A stretch of DNA of 45,494 nt, from assembly GCA_938018055.1 (NCBI GenBank), contig CALIKL010000047.1, forward strand, positions 1-45,494, given 5' to 3'. Of the stretch, positions 16,249-26,023 are shown one piece after another. The DNA is from an uncultured bacterium (GTDB taxonomy: Bacteria; Bacteroidota; Rhodothermia; Rhodothermales; UBA10348). Positions within the stretch are counted from its first letter, which is position 1. Each line of letters opens with the position of its first letter. The notes below the pieces were generated by a model. That model was not told where the DNA came from. It did no database searches and worked only from the letters and a program-made list of their open reading frames with translations. A program made the translations under genes and the position numbers.

Positions 16249-17019
16249 ATGCAGCTTTTCCGGCAGTCATATGGCGAGGGGCCGCCCCTTCTGATTATTC
16301 ATGGCCTTTTTGGGGCCTCGGGTAACTGGGTTACTCTGGCCAGGAATGTCTACGCGAAGCACTTTCGCACGGTCACACTTGATCTGCGAAATCACGGTCG
16401 AAGCCCGCACGCTCCTGAGTTCTCTTACGATGTGATGTCACAGGACGTCCTGATGCTCATGGAGGAGGAGGGGATGGAGCATGCCCACATCATCGGGCAT
16501 TCCATGGGGGGTAAACTGGCCATGCACCTTGCCCTCGAACATCCAGAGGCAGTGGATCGATTGGTTGTTGCCGACATCGGTCCACAAGACTACCCGGCCC
16601 GGCATGGCACCCTGTTCGATGCCATGGAGGCGTTGCATCCCGAGCACTACAGCTCCCGCGAAGAAATTGATTTGGTCCTCTCACGGGATATCCCAGCGTC
16701 TGCCGTACGTCAGTTCCTGATGAAAAACTTGCAGCGAAACGGCGATGCATTCGCCTGGGGCATCAATCTGCCGGCCATACGCCAAGGCTATGGGGAGATT
16801 ATCGGACCCATCGAAAGCTGGGAGACCTTCGATGGGGAAACCCTGTTCGTGCGTGGTGGAAACAGCGATTATCTTGTGGAAAGCGACATGACCCGTATCC
16901 GTGCGCTTTTTCCTTTTGCGGACATGGCTACAATCGAGGGAGTGGGTCATTGGCTGCACGCCGAAGCTCCCAAGGAGTTTGCGGAGCTCACATTGGATTT
17001 CCTCCTTCAAGGCCGATGA
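16249..17019 (+). CDS. Alpha/beta hydrolase, YbfF-type esterase
   Basis: This 256-residue alpha/beta hydrolase resembles the YbfF acyl-CoA/ester hydrolase group. It has [12 protein letters not shown] at the oxyanion loop, the family phrase [10 protein letters not shown] and the nucleophile elbow GHSMGGK (Ser85). [10 protein letters not shown] and the catalytic His in [11 protein letters not shown] are also visible. The ATG at 16249 fits the first strand; a TTG at 16222 would add nine residues without family similarity. Its stop overlaps the metH start by 4 bp (ATGA). The natural substrate is unknown. It is distinct from menH, which lacks the RNHG phrase. Confidence 0.85.
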   Translation: MQLFRQSYGEGPPLLIIHGLFGASGNWVTLARNVYAKHFRTVTLDLRNHGRSPHAPEFSYDVMSQDVLMLMEEEGMEHAHIIGHSMGGKLAMHLALEHPEAVDRLVVADIGPQDYPARHGTLFDAMEALHPEHYSSREEIDLVLSRDIPASAVRQFLMKNLQRNGDAFAWGINLPAIRQGYGEIIGPIESWETFDGETLFVRGGNSDYLVESDMTRIRALFPFADMATIEGVGHWLHAEAPKEFAELTLDFLLQGR

Positions 17020-20000
17020 ACAACCGAAGCGCCCTCCTGTTTGACGCTCTCTCGAAGCGCATCCTGGTCTTGGATGGTGCCATGGGTACGCTTATTCAGC
17101 AGGCCGGCCCGGAAGAAGAAGATTTTCGCGGTGACACGTTTTCGGACCACCCAAGCCCACTCAAGGGTAACAATGACCTGCTTTCCATTACGCGTCCGGA
17201 TCTGATTCAGTCGATCCACGAGCGGTACCTGCAGGCTGGCTCGGACATTGTAGAAACCAATACGTTCTCCGCGACAAGGATCGCCCAAGCAGATTATGAC
17301 CTGCAGGATCAGGCATATGCTATCAACGTGGCCGCTGCACAAGTGGCACGAAAAGCCGCCGATTCATGGTCAGAAAAGAGCCCTGAGAAGCCGCGATTTG
17401 TTGCCGGCGCGCTCGGGCCAACCAATGCCTCCTTGAACATGTCCCCGGATGTGAATGACCCGGGGTATCGGGCCGTCACGTTTGTGCAGATGGCAGAAGC
17501 CTACGCCGAGCAGATCCGCGGACTCATGGACGGCGGGGTTGATATCCTGCTGATAGAGACCATTTTCGATACGCTCAACGCCAAGGCAGCCATTCACGCG
17601 CTGTACGAAGTATTCGAAGAACGGAATGAGTCGCTGCCTGTCATGATCTCCGGGACGATCGTGGATCAAAGCGGGCGGACCTTGTCCGGGCAGACCACAG
17701 AAGCATTCTGGATTTCGGTGGCCCATACGCCCAATCTGCTTTCAGTCGGGCTGAACTGTGCGCTGGGTTCGCCTCAAATGCGTCCCTATATCGAGACGCT
17801 GGCTTCGATCGCACCGGTACGAACAAGTCTGTATCCCAATGCTGGACTGCCCAACGAGTTTGGGGGCTACGACGAGTCGCCAGCCTTCATGGCCGAGCAA
17901 GTAGAAGAATATGCCCGCAGTGGTTTCCTGAACATTGTAGGTGGGTGTTGTGGGACGACGCCTGAGCATATCCAGGCCATTTCCAACGCGGTCGACGGCA
18001 TGGCTCCGCGATCGGTGATTCAGCCCCCACAGAGATTGCGCACCTCTGGACTGGAGCCTTTCGAGTTTCGCGAGGACCTCAATTTCGTGAACATCGGGGA
18101 GCGCACGAATGTCACCGGATCCCGTCGTTTTGCGCGATTGATACGGGAGGACGCGTACGAAGAGGCGGTTTCTGTGGCAGCCCATCAGGTCGAGAATGGG
18201 GCCCAACTGATTGATGTGAACATGGATGAAGGGCTCCTCGATTCAGTGGCCGCCATGACCCGGTTCCTCAATCTCATTGCAGCTGAACCAGATATCGCTC
18301 GGGTACCGGTTGTCGTGGACTCATCCCGATGGGAAGTAATCGAAGCGGGCCTGCGGTGTTTGCAGGGCAAGTCGGTAGTCAACTCCATCAGTCTGAAGGA
18401 AGGAGAGGAGCCCTTCCGTGATCAGGCACGGCGGGCCATGCGATATGGGGCGGCCGTCATCGTCATGGCGTTCGATGAAGACGGTCAGGCAGAATCCTTC
18501 GAGCGACGCATCGCCATTTGTAAGCGGGCCTATCGCATCCTTACCGAGGAGATCGGTTTTCCGGCCACCGACATCATCTTCGATCCAAATATTTTCGCCG
18601 TTGCGACCGGGATAGCTGAGCACAACCGCTACGCCATCGATTTCCTGGAGGCGACTCGCTGGATCAAAGAGAACCTGCCTGGAGCCAGGGTATCCGGCGG
18701 TGTGTCGAACCTCTCGTTCTCATTCCGTGGAAACGATCGCGTGCGTGAGGCCATGCACACGATTTTCCTATACTATGCCATTCAGGCTGGAATGGATATG
18801 GGAATCGTCAATGCAGGGCAAATTGAAGTCCTGGATGAAATCCCGCTCGATCTACGCGACGCCGTCGAGGATGTGTTGTTCGACCGGCGACCTGACGCAA
18901 CCGAACGATTGGTGGACCTCGCTGAGCGCGTCGTGCAGAAGGATGGTGCCGATCAGGTCAAGGATGAAGCGTGGCGGGAAGGAACGGTGGAAGAACGACT
19001 TGAGCACGCCCTGGTAAAGGGTATCGTCGAGTACATAGACGAGGATACCGAAGAGGCCAGACTGCATTACGGACGGGCCATCGAGGTCATCGAAGGGCCA
19101 TTGATGGCAGGAATGAACCGTGTGGGTGATCTGTTCGGTGCCGGAAAGATGTTCTTGCCCCAGGTGGTCAAGAGTGCCCGCGTGATGAAGAAAGCCGTCG
19201 CGTGGTTGATACCGTACATCGAAGAAGAGAAAGGAGAAGCAGGCGAAGCAGGGCGCCCTGCGCGTGTCTTGCTGGCGACGGTCAAAGGAGATGTCCATGA
19301 TATCGGGAAAAACATCGTGGGCGTTGTGCTGGGCTGCAATAATTACGATATCGTCGACCTCGGAGTGATGGTCCCGACGGATCAGATCCTGGACGCCGCC
19401 GAGGAGCATGACGTCGATATCATCGGTCTGAGTGGCTTGATCACTCCGTCTCTGGACGAAATGGTCCATGTGGCTTCAGAAATGGAGCGTCGCGGTATGA
19501 CGCAGCCGCTTCTGATCGGAGGGGCCACGACCTCCGAAATGCATACGGCTGTCAAGATCGAACCGGCTCGAAGTGGTCCGGTCGTACATGTGCTCGATGC
19601 ATCCCGTAGCGTGACAGTGGCCGGGCAGTTGCTGGCGCCCGGGCAGGTAGATGATTTTGTCGGCCAGACCAGGCAGCGCTACGACGTGATGCGAGCACGG
19701 CACGCAGATCGCAATCGCAAGATTGAATTCCTCAGCCTGGAGGATGCCCGTGCCAATGCGCTGAAGCTCTCTTTTACGGAAACCACCGACCCTCTCCCAA
19801 ATCAGATTGGCTCATGGGTCGTTGACGATGTAAAGGTGTCCGACTTGCGCCCATTCATCGACTGGACGCCGTTCTTCCAGGCCTGGGAATTGCGTGGCAA
19901 GTATCCGGCCATCCTGGATCATCCCGAGAAAGGAGCTGAGGCGCGTTCATTGATGGCGGATGCGCACGCTCTGTTGGACGAATTGGAAGAAGACGGCACG

Positions 20001-20705
20001 TTGCGGCCCCGTGCCTTTATCGGGCTCTACCCGGTATCGCGGGAAGGGGATGACATGCGATTGGACACGGAGATGGGTCCCGTGATGCTGCACACGTTGC
20101 GACAGCAGACCAAAAAGACACCGGGCAAACCCAACCGTGCCCTTGCTGACTTTGTAGCCCCGGCGGGTTCGGCTATTCAGAGTCATCTTGGTGTGTTTGC
20201 TGTAACCGCAGGCAGGGGGTTGGCCCCGCTGGTGGCTGCTGCGGAAGCCGACCATGATGACTACCGCGCAATCCTGCTCAAGGCACTGGCTGATCGATTG
20301 GCGGAGGCGTTTGCAGAAAAAATCCATCAGGATGTCAGGCGCGACTTCTGGGGATTCGAGAAAGGGGATGCGTTTTCGAATGAAGAGCTGATTGCCGAAG
20401 CATACAGTGGTATCCGTCCCGCGCCGGGATACCCCGCGCAACCGGACCACACGGAAAAGGAAATCCTCTGGGAGACGTTCGATATCGAGGAAAAGACTGG
20501 AATCAGCCTCACCGAACACCTGGCCATGTATCCGGCTTCCTCCGTTTGCGGTCTCATATTCAGCCATCCAGCGTCGGAATATTTCAATTTGGGGCAACTT
20601 GCTTCCGATCAGGTGGCAGACTACGCTCGTCGAAAAGGGCGTTCAACAGCTGAAATGGAGCGATGGCTTCAATCGCGATTGGGGTATGACACCTCGGACG
20701 CATGA
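17016..20705 (+). CDS. metH: Cobalamin-dependent methionine synthase
   Basis: MetH transfers a methyl group from 5-methyltetrahydrofolate to homocysteine through cobalamin. All four modules are present in 1229 residues, the same size as the E. coli enzyme. The homocysteine domain has [11 protein letters not shown] and zinc cysteines in GLNCALGS (about 247) and [11 protein letters not shown] (about 310). The pterin domain has [14 protein letters not shown] (about 358). The cobalamin domain has [11 protein letters not shown] with the axial His (about 760). The reactivation domain has [14 protein letters not shown] (about 1134). The start overlaps the esterase stop by 4 bp. No cobalamin riboswitch is visible directly upstream because the gene lies inside an operon. 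Confidence 0.96.
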   Translation: MNNRSALLFDALSKRILVLDGAMGTLIQQAGPEEEDFRGDTFSDHPSPLKGNNDLLSITRPDLIQSIHERYLQAGSDIVETNTFSATRIAQADYDLQDQAYAINVAAAQVARKAADSWSEKSPEKPRFVAGALGPTNASLNMSPDVNDPGYRAVTFVQMAEAYAEQIRGLMDGGVDILLIETIFDTLNAKAAIHALYEVFEERNESLPVMISGTIVDQSGRTLSGQTTEAFWISVAHTPNLLSVGLNCALGSPQMRPYIETLASIAPVRTSLYPNAGLPNEFGGYDESPAFMAEQVEEYARSGFLNIVGGCCGTTPEHIQAISNAVDGMAPRSVIQPPQRLRTSGLEPFEFREDLNFVNIGERTNVTGSRRFARLIREDAYEEAVSVAAHQVENGAQLIDVNMDEGLLDSVAAMTRFLNLIAAEPDIARVPVVVDSSRWEVIEAGLRCLQGKSVVNSISLKEGEEPFRDQARRAMRYGAAVIVMAFDEDGQAESFERRIAICKRAYRILTEEIGFPATDIIFDPNIFAVATGIAEHNRYAIDFLEATRWIKENLPGARVSGGVSNLSFSFRGNDRVREAMHTIFLYYAIQAGMDMGIVNAGQIEVLDEIPLDLRDAVEDVLFDRRPDATERLVDLAERVVQKDGADQVKDEAWREGTVEERLEHALVKGIVEYIDEDTEEARLHYGRAIEVIEGPLMAGMNRVGDLFGAGKMFLPQVVKSARVMKKAVAWLIPYIEEEKGEAGEAGRPARVLLATVKGDVHDIGKNIVGVVLGCNNYDIVDLGVMVPTDQILDAAEEHDVDIIGLSGLITPSLDEMVHVASEMERRGMTQPLLIGGATTSEMHTAVKIEPARSGPVVHVLDASRSVTVAGQLLAPGQVDDFVGQTRQRYDVMRARHADRNRKIEFLSLEDARANALKLSFTETTDPLPNQIGSWVVDDVKVSDLRPFIDWTPFFQAWELRGKYPAILDHPEKGAEARSLMADAHALLDELEEDGTLRPRAFIGLYPVSREGDDMRLDTEMGPVMLHTLRQQTKKTPGKPNRALADFVAPAGSAIQSHLGVFAVTAGRGLAPLVAAAEADHDDYRAILLKALADRLAEAFAEKIHQDVRRDFWGFEKGDAFSNEELIAEAYSGIRPAPGYPAQPDHTEKEILWETFDIEEKTGISLTEHLAMYPASSVCGLIFSHPASEYFNLGQLASDQVADYARRKGRSTAEMERWLQSRLGYDTSDA

Positions 20706-20847
20706 GTGAATCTGGAGGGCAACGATGCCCTGCGGACGTATCCTCTCCTCAATCTTGTCCTTTCTTCGCACCAGCGATGCGACGGAATGCCGCTCGCTTG
20801 CTATCTTCGCCTGACTCTGACCTGCCATCCCAACCCAAACAGGACCC

Positions 20848-21438
20848 ATGGAATCCATTCTTGGCTTGCGTACTTCCCGCGTTTCGACACTTGATGACCT
20901 ACGTAGCGGGTCCGCTTCGGCCGGTGTTCAAGTCGCTGGTATCGTTGGCTTCGCGCTATTTACAGCGCTGGGTGCCCAGTTCCGTCTGTATCTGTGGGAA
21001 GTGCCCTTCACGCTTCAGACGCTGGCTGTATATGGCAGCGGTCTGTATCTGGGATGGCGCAACGGCCTGCTGGCCCAGGGACTGTATCTCATGCTGGGGC
21101 TTTTCCTGCCGGTGTACGCGGGTGATGGCTTTGGCCCTGCGTATCTCTTTGGCGCCGTTTCTGCCGGCTACCTGCTGGCTTACCCGCTCTCGGCTGCGCT
21201 GGTTGGATTTATTTCCAAACGCTACAACGGTCTCACGGGGAGCGTCGTGTCCATGATCGCGGGATCCCTGGTGCTGTTCACTCTCGGCGTGACGTGGTTG
21301 CACTACGCTGCCGATCACGTGACGTGGTTTGAATCCATTGACAAAGGCTGGCTGCGGTTTGCGCCGGTTGACCTCGCCAAGATTCTGGCCGTTGCACTGC
21401 TCTATCAAGGAAGCCGTTCGCTGTTCGGCAAGAAGTAG
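20848..21438 (+). CDS. bioY: Biotin transporter BioY
   Basis: BioY is the substrate-binding S component of an ECF-type biotin transporter in the inner membrane. The 196-residue protein shows the family core VPFTLQTLAVYGSGLYLG, AQGLYLMLGLFLPVYAGD and AGYLLAYPLSA, with about six hydrophobic helices. The ATG at 20848 follows an AGGA sequence. The usual glycine-rich loop is shortened to GDGFGPAYLFG. No ECF ATPase or T-component genes are next to it; BioY can work with a shared module or alone. The 142 bp upstream hold no other gene. Confidence 0.85.
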   Translation: MESILGLRTSRVSTLDDLRSGSASAGVQVAGIVGFALFTALGAQFRLYLWEVPFTLQTLAVYGSGLYLGWRNGLLAQGLYLMLGLFLPVYAGDGFGPAYLFGAVSAGYLLAYPLSAALVGFISKRYNGLTGSVVSMIAGSLVLFTLGVTWLHYAADHVTWFESIDKGWLRFAPVDLAKILAVALLYQGSRSLFGKK

Positions 21439-21474
21439 CCGCGCTGCCGCTTTCCGAGCCGCGAGTTAATCGCG

Positions 21475-22257
21475 ATGCTCACACCCATCAAACGGCTCGG
21501 GCAGAACTTTCTGCAGGATCCGAATACGATCCGCAGGATTGTCGACGCGCTCGATGCGGGGCCTGACGATACGGTAGTAGAAATCGGTCCCGGCGCCGGA
21601 GCGCTGACCGGCCCGCTGGCAGATAGATATTCCCGGTTTGCAGCGATCGAAATTGATGATCGCGCAGCCGATCTGCTCGAGTCGGAGCTCCCTGGTGTGC
21701 GCATAATCCGCCAGGATATTCTCAAGACGGACTGGTCTCAGCTGGCCTCCGAAATGGAAGCAGAGCGCCTGCACGTCATCGGGAATCTACCGTACTACAT
21801 CACGTCCCAGATACTCTTTTCCCTTCTCGATGCGGCCCCGCTCATCGAGGAGGCTGTCATCATGATGCAGTATGAAGTGGCAGAGAGACTGGTGGCCGAA
21901 CCGCGTACCAAATCCTATGGTATTCTCTCCGTCGTACTGCAGCTTGCTTGCGAAGTGAACATCCTGTTTCCGGTCTCGCGCAACGTTTTTTACCCCAAGC
22001 CGGACGTACGTAGCGCCATGGTTCATTTGCGTTTTCCGGAAAAGGAACCCCATGCTTCAAACGATCCTGCATTCCTGCGGACGCTGATCCGGACAGCCTT
22101 CAACCAGCGACGAAAAACGCTGCGCAATAGCCTCTCGCGTCTTCTCACGGAAGATATGCCTGCATTGCCTGAAGAGGTGTCTGGCGCACGGGCCGAAGAA
22201 TTGACACCGGACGATTTTGTCCGACTCGCAGACTATCTTCTCGGACATTCTGCCTGA
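21475..22257 (+). CDS. rsmA: 16S rRNA (adenine1518-N6/adenine1519-N6)-dimethyltransferase
   Basis: RsmA (KsgA) dimethylates two adenines near the 3' end of 16S rRNA during small-subunit assembly. The 260-residue protein begins with IKRLGQNFLQDPNTI. It has the SAM-binding VVEIGPGAGALT and AIEIDDR segments, the catalytic motif GNLPYYIT, and the RNA-binding end FYPKPDVRSAMV with FNQRRKTLRNSL. All are standard for the family. The start is 36 bp after bioY, so the two may share a transcript. Confidence 0.96.
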   Translation: MLTPIKRLGQNFLQDPNTIRRIVDALDAGPDDTVVEIGPGAGALTGPLADRYSRFAAIEIDDRAADLLESELPGVRIIRQDILKTDWSQLASEMEAERLHVIGNLPYYITSQILFSLLDAAPLIEEAVIMMQYEVAERLVAEPRTKSYGILSVVLQLACEVNILFPVSRNVFYPKPDVRSAMVHLRFPEKEPHASNDPAFLRTLIRTAFNQRRKTLRNSLSRLLTEDMPALPEEVSGARAEELTPDDFVRLADYLLGHSA

Positions 22258-22286
22258 CTTCATCAGGCGCAGGACACTTTTCGCTC

Positions 22287-22300
22287 CGATCTTCGGATCG
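22287..22300. repeat. Short perfect hairpin after rsmA
   Basis: CGATC (22287-22291) and GATCG (22296-22300) flank a TTCG tetraloop, giving a very stable small RNA hairpin 30 bp after the rsmA stop. No T tract follows. It may slow or end rsmA transcripts, or only stabilise RNA ends. Confidence 0.35.
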
Positions 22301-22361
22301 ACTCCCACTCGTCTACTATCCGGCGCACATCGTGCTCAACGGATCCTGAATCATCTCCTGT

Positions 22362-23774
22362 ATGGAACCCATCATTCCAGATAACGCTATTGATCCGAAA
22401 CGTCCAACGGGCATGATCGATGTGGATTCTGAATTGGTTTCAGATATATCCACGCTGATTGAGTCAGATCAGCAGGCGATGGTGATGAATATCCTGTCGG
22501 ATCTGCACCCCGCCGATTTGGCCATTATCGTATCCCACGTCAGCAGGGACTTGGCCCGTCAGGTGTTGCAATGGTTGCCTGTGGAAACGGCGGCGGAGGT
22601 GCTGGCGGAGCTCGACGATGACTATCGTGCTGAACTGGCTGACGCCATTCCGAATGAGCGTCTGACAGCCATGATCGACGAGCTGGACACGGATGACGCC
22701 GTGGACGTACTCGCCGACCTGCCGCAAGAGCTGGTACACCAGATCATCCCTGAGCTGGAAAATGCCGAGGATGTAAAGGAGTTGTTGACCTATGACGAAG
22801 ACACGGCGGGTGGCCTTATGGCCACGGAGTTTGTCTCCGTGCTTCGGAATCAAACCGTTGCGCAAGCGACGGAGGTTGTTCGAACCCACGCTGATGAGAT
22901 TCGGGACATCTTTGCTCTCTTCGTGGTGGACGGTCTGGACCGGTTGGTCGGAATCGTGACGATGAAGAAACTGCTTCTTTCGCCTGCAAACGCGGTCATC
23001 TCCGATATCATGAAGGAGGATATCGTTTCTGTCCCGACTGCCATGGACCAGGAGGAGGTAGCCCGGCTGATGGAGCGTTACGATCTCGTTACGATGCCTG
23101 TGGTGGACTCAGATGGGTGCATAGTCGGTCGCATCACAGTCGATGATATCGTCGACGTTATCCGTGACGAGGCCGAAGAGGACATCCAGCGTATGTCTGG
23201 TGTTGCTGGTGGAGAGGAAGCAACTGACTCCATTTTGCGCATTACGCGCGGGCGGCTTCCGTGGCTTCTTGTTGGATTGGCTGGTGCCTCGCTGGCGGCA
23301 CTGGTCATCATTTCATTCGAGGAATCCTTGGCCGCCGCGTCCATTCTGGCCGGATTCATTCCCATCGTGATGGCTACGGCAGGAAATGCCGGAATTCAAA
23401 GCTCTGCCATCGCTGTACAGGGTTTAGCCAGTGGGGATATCTGGGCGTCCGACATTACACGCCGACTGGGAAAGGAGTTCTCAGTCGCCATGCTCAATGG
23501 GTTGGCCGCGTCGTTGGTTCTCGGGCTGGCCATTCTTCTGCTTGGCGGCGTGTTTTCCGAACGCCTTGGTGATCCTGTCAAGCTGGCCTACACCTCGTCG
23601 TTGGCCCTGCTCATCGTCATCGTAATCGCTACTACGATAGGAGCCATGACGCCGTTGCTGCTGGATAAGATGAACATCGACCCTGCCATTGCGACCGGTC
23701 CATTCATCACAACCAGTAACGATATCCTGGGAATCCTGGTGTTCTTCCTTCTCGCCGACTGGTTGTATCTCTGA
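22362..23774 (+). CDS. mgtE: Magnesium transporter MgtE
   Basis: MgtE is a Mg2+-gated Mg2+ channel of the inner membrane. The 470-residue protein has the N-terminal helical repeat domain (LHPADLAIIVSHV, LDDDYRAELADAI, LDTDDAVDVLADLP). Two CBS domains follow, starting near TAGGLMATEF (about residue 150) and SDIMKEDIVSVP (about 213). The transmembrane region with five helices starts near LPWLLVGLAGAS. The pore family motif TAGNAGIQSSAIAVQG and the Mg-binding Asp in MNIDPAIATGP (about 439) are both present, so the protein looks complete and functional. It converges on ccmE, which ends 37 bp away. Confidence 0.95.
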   Translation: MEPIIPDNAIDPKRPTGMIDVDSELVSDISTLIESDQQAMVMNILSDLHPADLAIIVSHVSRDLARQVLQWLPVETAAEVLAELDDDYRAELADAIPNERLTAMIDELDTDDAVDVLADLPQELVHQIIPELENAEDVKELLTYDEDTAGGLMATEFVSVLRNQTVAQATEVVRTHADEIRDIFALFVVDGLDRLVGIVTMKKLLLSPANAVISDIMKEDIVSVPTAMDQEEVARLMERYDLVTMPVVDSDGCIVGRITVDDIVDVIRDEAEEDIQRMSGVAGGEEATDSILRITRGRLPWLLVGLAGASLAALVIISFEESLAAASILAGFIPIVMATAGNAGIQSSAIAVQGLASGDIWASDITRRLGKEFSVAMLNGLAASLVLGLAILLLGGVFSERLGDPVKLAYTSSLALLIVIVIATTIGAMTPLLLDKMNIDPAIATGPFITTSNDILGILVFFLLADWLYL

Positions 23775-23791
23775 AAGACCGCTTCATTCGG

Positions 23792-23807
23792 CCCTCAAGA
23801 CGGAGGG
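23792..23807. terminator. Putative bidirectional stem-loop between mgtE and ccmE
   Basis: CCCTC (23792-23796) and GAGGG (23803-23807) form a short stem around AAGACG in the 36-bp gap between convergent mgtE and ccmE. There is no long T tract. Position is the main evidence for a terminator role. Confidence 0.3.
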
Positions 23808-23810
23808 GCT

Positions 23811-24233
23811 TCAGTAGCCGAGTGTGGTGGACTCCACCGGCGTACCCTCAGGGACCTGATTCAAGCCGCTCGCATCGTTGTATTTCGAGGGGCATTTGAC
23901 CAAAATGTTTTCGGCGACGAAGTGATCGCCTTCTGCATACCCGTCAATGACGACTTTTTCGGCATCCTCGAAGTTGGCAGGCTTGGGGTTGTTGTAGCGC
24001 ACCATGCGCACATTACCTGCTTCATCTTCCATCCGGAACGAGAATACGTTGCTGTTGGCATCGTAGCGGAACTGGTCCGCATCGACCCACATGCCTACAA
24101 CATGGGCTTTATTGCCTGAGGCCTCTGCCTCAGCAAAGTTCATGTAACCGCCAACCTGTTGCCCAAAATTGAGGAACAGCATGGAGGTGAATGCAACGAT
24201 AAGAACGAGGCCAACGATGGTTTTGGGTCGCAT
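23811..24233 (-). CDS. ccmE: Cytochrome c maturation protein CcmE, CxxxY variant
   Basis: CcmE is the periplasmic, membrane-tethered chaperone that binds heme covalently before its transfer to apocytochrome c. The 140-residue protein has an N-terminal anchor (about residues 5-22, IVGLVLIVAFTSMLFL) and an OB-fold core with VVGMWVDADQFRY, VRMVRYNNPKP and VVIDGYAEGDHFVAENILVKCPSKY. The classical heme-binding motif is HxxxY; here it is CPSKY, with Cys114 in place of His. A CxxxY CcmE is known from a variant System I in archaea and some bacteria that lacks CcmH. Its gene is the last of the ccmB-ccmC-ccmD-ccmE group, 60 bp after ccmD. Confidence 0.87.
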   Translation of the reverse strand: MRPKTIVGLVLIVAFTSMLFLNFGQQVGGYMNFAEAEASGNKAHVVGMWVDADQFRYDANSNVFSFRMEDEAGNVRMVRYNNPKPANFEDAEKVVIDGYAEGDHFVAENILVKCPSKYNDASGLNQVPEGTPVESTTLGY

Positions 24234-24293
24234 GTCTTCGAGCCGGATATCGATGAGTGGAGTGGCCTGAGGGGTAACTGCGTTCGATCTGAA

Positions 24294-24569
24294 TCAGAGC
24301 CCGTCATCAAAAGAGGTACCCTGCTCTTCCATGGTTCGTTCCACAGATTTGAGCCGAGCATCGTTTCTCAACAATAGGATCACAATTCCAATCCAGATAA
24401 TCAGTACCACGGCCAAAACGACATAAAGCTTGTCGTTGGACAACATGACCTGTTCCATTTCGGAAAGCGCCTGGGTTGGCACCTCGCTTCCAGCCCAAAG
24501 GCTGTCGTAGGCCGTGGCCTGGGAGGCATCCTGAGCATCCTGGATATTCATGGTAGATGGGGCCATCAC
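24294..24569 (-). CDS. ccmD: CcmD-like small membrane protein
   Basis: This 91-residue protein has a polar N-terminus, a single membrane helix (YVVLAVVLIIWIGIVILLL, about residues 49-67) and a charged tail (RNDARLKSVERTMEE). It looks like CcmD, which helps release heme-loaded CcmE from the CcmABC complex. The assignment rests on this pattern and on its place between ccmC and ccmE. Its start overlaps the ccmC stop by 4 bp. An internal ATG at 24551 would shorten it by six residues. Confidence 0.75.
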   Translation of the reverse strand: MMAPSTMNIQDAQDASQATAYDSLWAGSEVPTQALSEMEQVMLSNDKLYVVLAVVLIIWIGIVILLLRNDARLKSVERTMEEQGTSFDDGL

Positions 24570-25330
24570 AGTTCTGGGTCGTGGGATACGCGATTTTTTA
24601 AAAGGGCCGTTCGGACTCGCTGGGTATACATGATCCAGAACAGGCCAATGAATCCAATTATCGCGGGATAGAAGACCAATCGCATAATTGGATGGGTTAT
24701 TTCACTGAAAGCCGGATTGCCTTCTGCACCCGGGTGCAGGCTCTCCATCTGACGAGGAATAACGTAAAGCAGGAAGGGTGTTGTGGTAGCGGCAAAGAGG
24801 TTATAGACCGCAGCAATACGTGCTCGCTTGGTTGGATCATCCAGGGCGCCTCGCAGCACGAAATACGCGCCGTAGATCAGCAAATGCAGTGAAACCATGG
24901 ACTGTCTCGGGTCGAAATTCCACCAGATATCCGTTCCGACATACCAGGTGAATTTGGACCACACGATACCTGTAACCAGCCCAAGAATGCCAAAAAAAGC
25001 ACCAATCCGAGCGGCCTGAAGCGCTCGGATATCGCGCAAGATCTCTCCGGTGCGCAGCACCTGGAAGGAATGATAGGCCGACACAAACACGGCGGCCATC
25101 AGCGTGAACCACATGGGCACGTGGAAATACAGATTTCTCGCTGTGTGTTCGAGGATGTTGATCTTGGGGATATTCAGCAGGAAAGCTGCAAGCAACACCA
25201 CTGTCATCCACACCAGGATGATGTTTCGTATCAGGGTATATCGGCGAAGGTTGATCACGAGGCTATCTTCAGATGTCGATTTTCTGGGTTCTGAGCGGGA
25301 TGCTGTTTCTTGGTGTGTCAGTCCTGCCAA
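24566..25330 (-). CDS. ccmC: Heme exporter/heme-handling protein CcmC
   Basis: CcmC is the inner-membrane protein that presents heme to CcmE in cytochrome c maturation. The 254-residue protein has about six membrane helices and a periplasmic His in NLYFHVPMWF (His70). The WWD-like region reads GTDIWWNFDPRQS rather than the usual GTWWxWDxRL. SLHPGAEGNPAFS and VFYPAIIGF match the Bacteroidota form of CcmC. It overlaps ccmB by 13 bp and ccmD by 4 bp, a tight operon. Confidence 0.9.
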   Translation of the reverse strand: MAGLTHQETASRSEPRKSTSEDSLVINLRRYTLIRNIILVWMTVVLLAAFLLNIPKINILEHTARNLYFHVPMWFTLMAAVFVSAYHSFQVLRTGEILRDIRALQAARIGAFFGILGLVTGIVWSKFTWYVGTDIWWNFDPRQSMVSLHLLIYGAYFVLRGALDDPTKRARIAAVYNLFAATTTPFLLYVIPRQMESLHPGAEGNPAFSEITHPIMRLVFYPAIIGFIGLFWIMYTQRVRTALLKNRVSHDPEL

Positions 25331-25989
25331 ACATAGTCGAAAAGCAGGACCGCCGCCGTAATGACAACCCCACTGAACAGTAGGATGGTTTGCAGGTCTC
25401 CCATGGCTCCGCTGACACCCAATCCGCCTTCCAGCGCAGCCCGAGAGGCTCGTACGACGGAAAGCAGCAGGGGAATCAAAAGCGGGAAAAGCAGCACCGG
25501 CAGGAGCGGACCCTTGTTGGAGGCCCGGGCAATGATGGCGGCCAGCAGCGTTGTGGCACCAGCCAGTCCAACGGATCCGAGTAGCAAGGAAGCGACCAGC
25601 AAGCCCCAGTTCTCTATCACCATGTTCAAGAGCAGGGCAAATACGAGAAGGGCCACTAGGTCAACTGCAACGAGGAGCAGAAAATTGAAGATCAGTTTTC
25701 CTGCGAACACCTGACTCCCGGGTACATTGAGCTGCAGGAGCAACACCGTTCCTCGTTCTTCTTCAGCCACAAAGCTGCGTCCCAATCCGATGGACGCAGA
25801 AAACAGGATCACAACCCAGAGCAACGCCGACTGCATGCGTTCACTTACGGCCTCCTGACCAATAGCGAAGGCGATGAGCAACAGGGAGGACAGGACGAAC
25901 ATGAGGAGCATGTTCAGCGCATACCGGCTACGCATCTCCAGTCTAAGGTCCTTCTGAAGGACCGCCCAGCTGCCTCTGATCCAATTCAT
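25318..25989 (-). CDS. ccmB: Heme exporter protein CcmB
   Basis: CcmB is the membrane subunit of the CcmAB ATPase that powers heme release from CcmE. The 223-residue protein begins with the typical WAVLQKDLRLEMRSRYALN. It has six hydrophobic segments and the family phrase RSFVAEEERGTVLLLQL, followed by KLIFNFLLL and LLPVLLFPLLIPLLLS. No ccmA ATPase gene is next to it: the gene upstream on the same strand is murB, 34 bp away. CcmA must be encoded elsewhere. Confidence 0.9.
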   Translation of the reverse strand: MNWIRGSWAVLQKDLRLEMRSRYALNMLLMFVLSSLLLIAFAIGQEAVSERMQSALLWVVILFSASIGLGRSFVAEEERGTVLLLQLNVPGSQVFAGKLIFNFLLLVAVDLVALLVFALLLNMVIENWGLLVASLLLGSVGLAGATTLLAAIIARASNKGPLLPVLLFPLLIPLLLSVVRASRAALEGGLGVSGAMGDLQTILLFSGVVITAAVLLFDYVWQD

Positions 25990-26023
25990 GCGGTCAAGAT
26001 ACGTTCATGTGGCCTGTAGTCGT

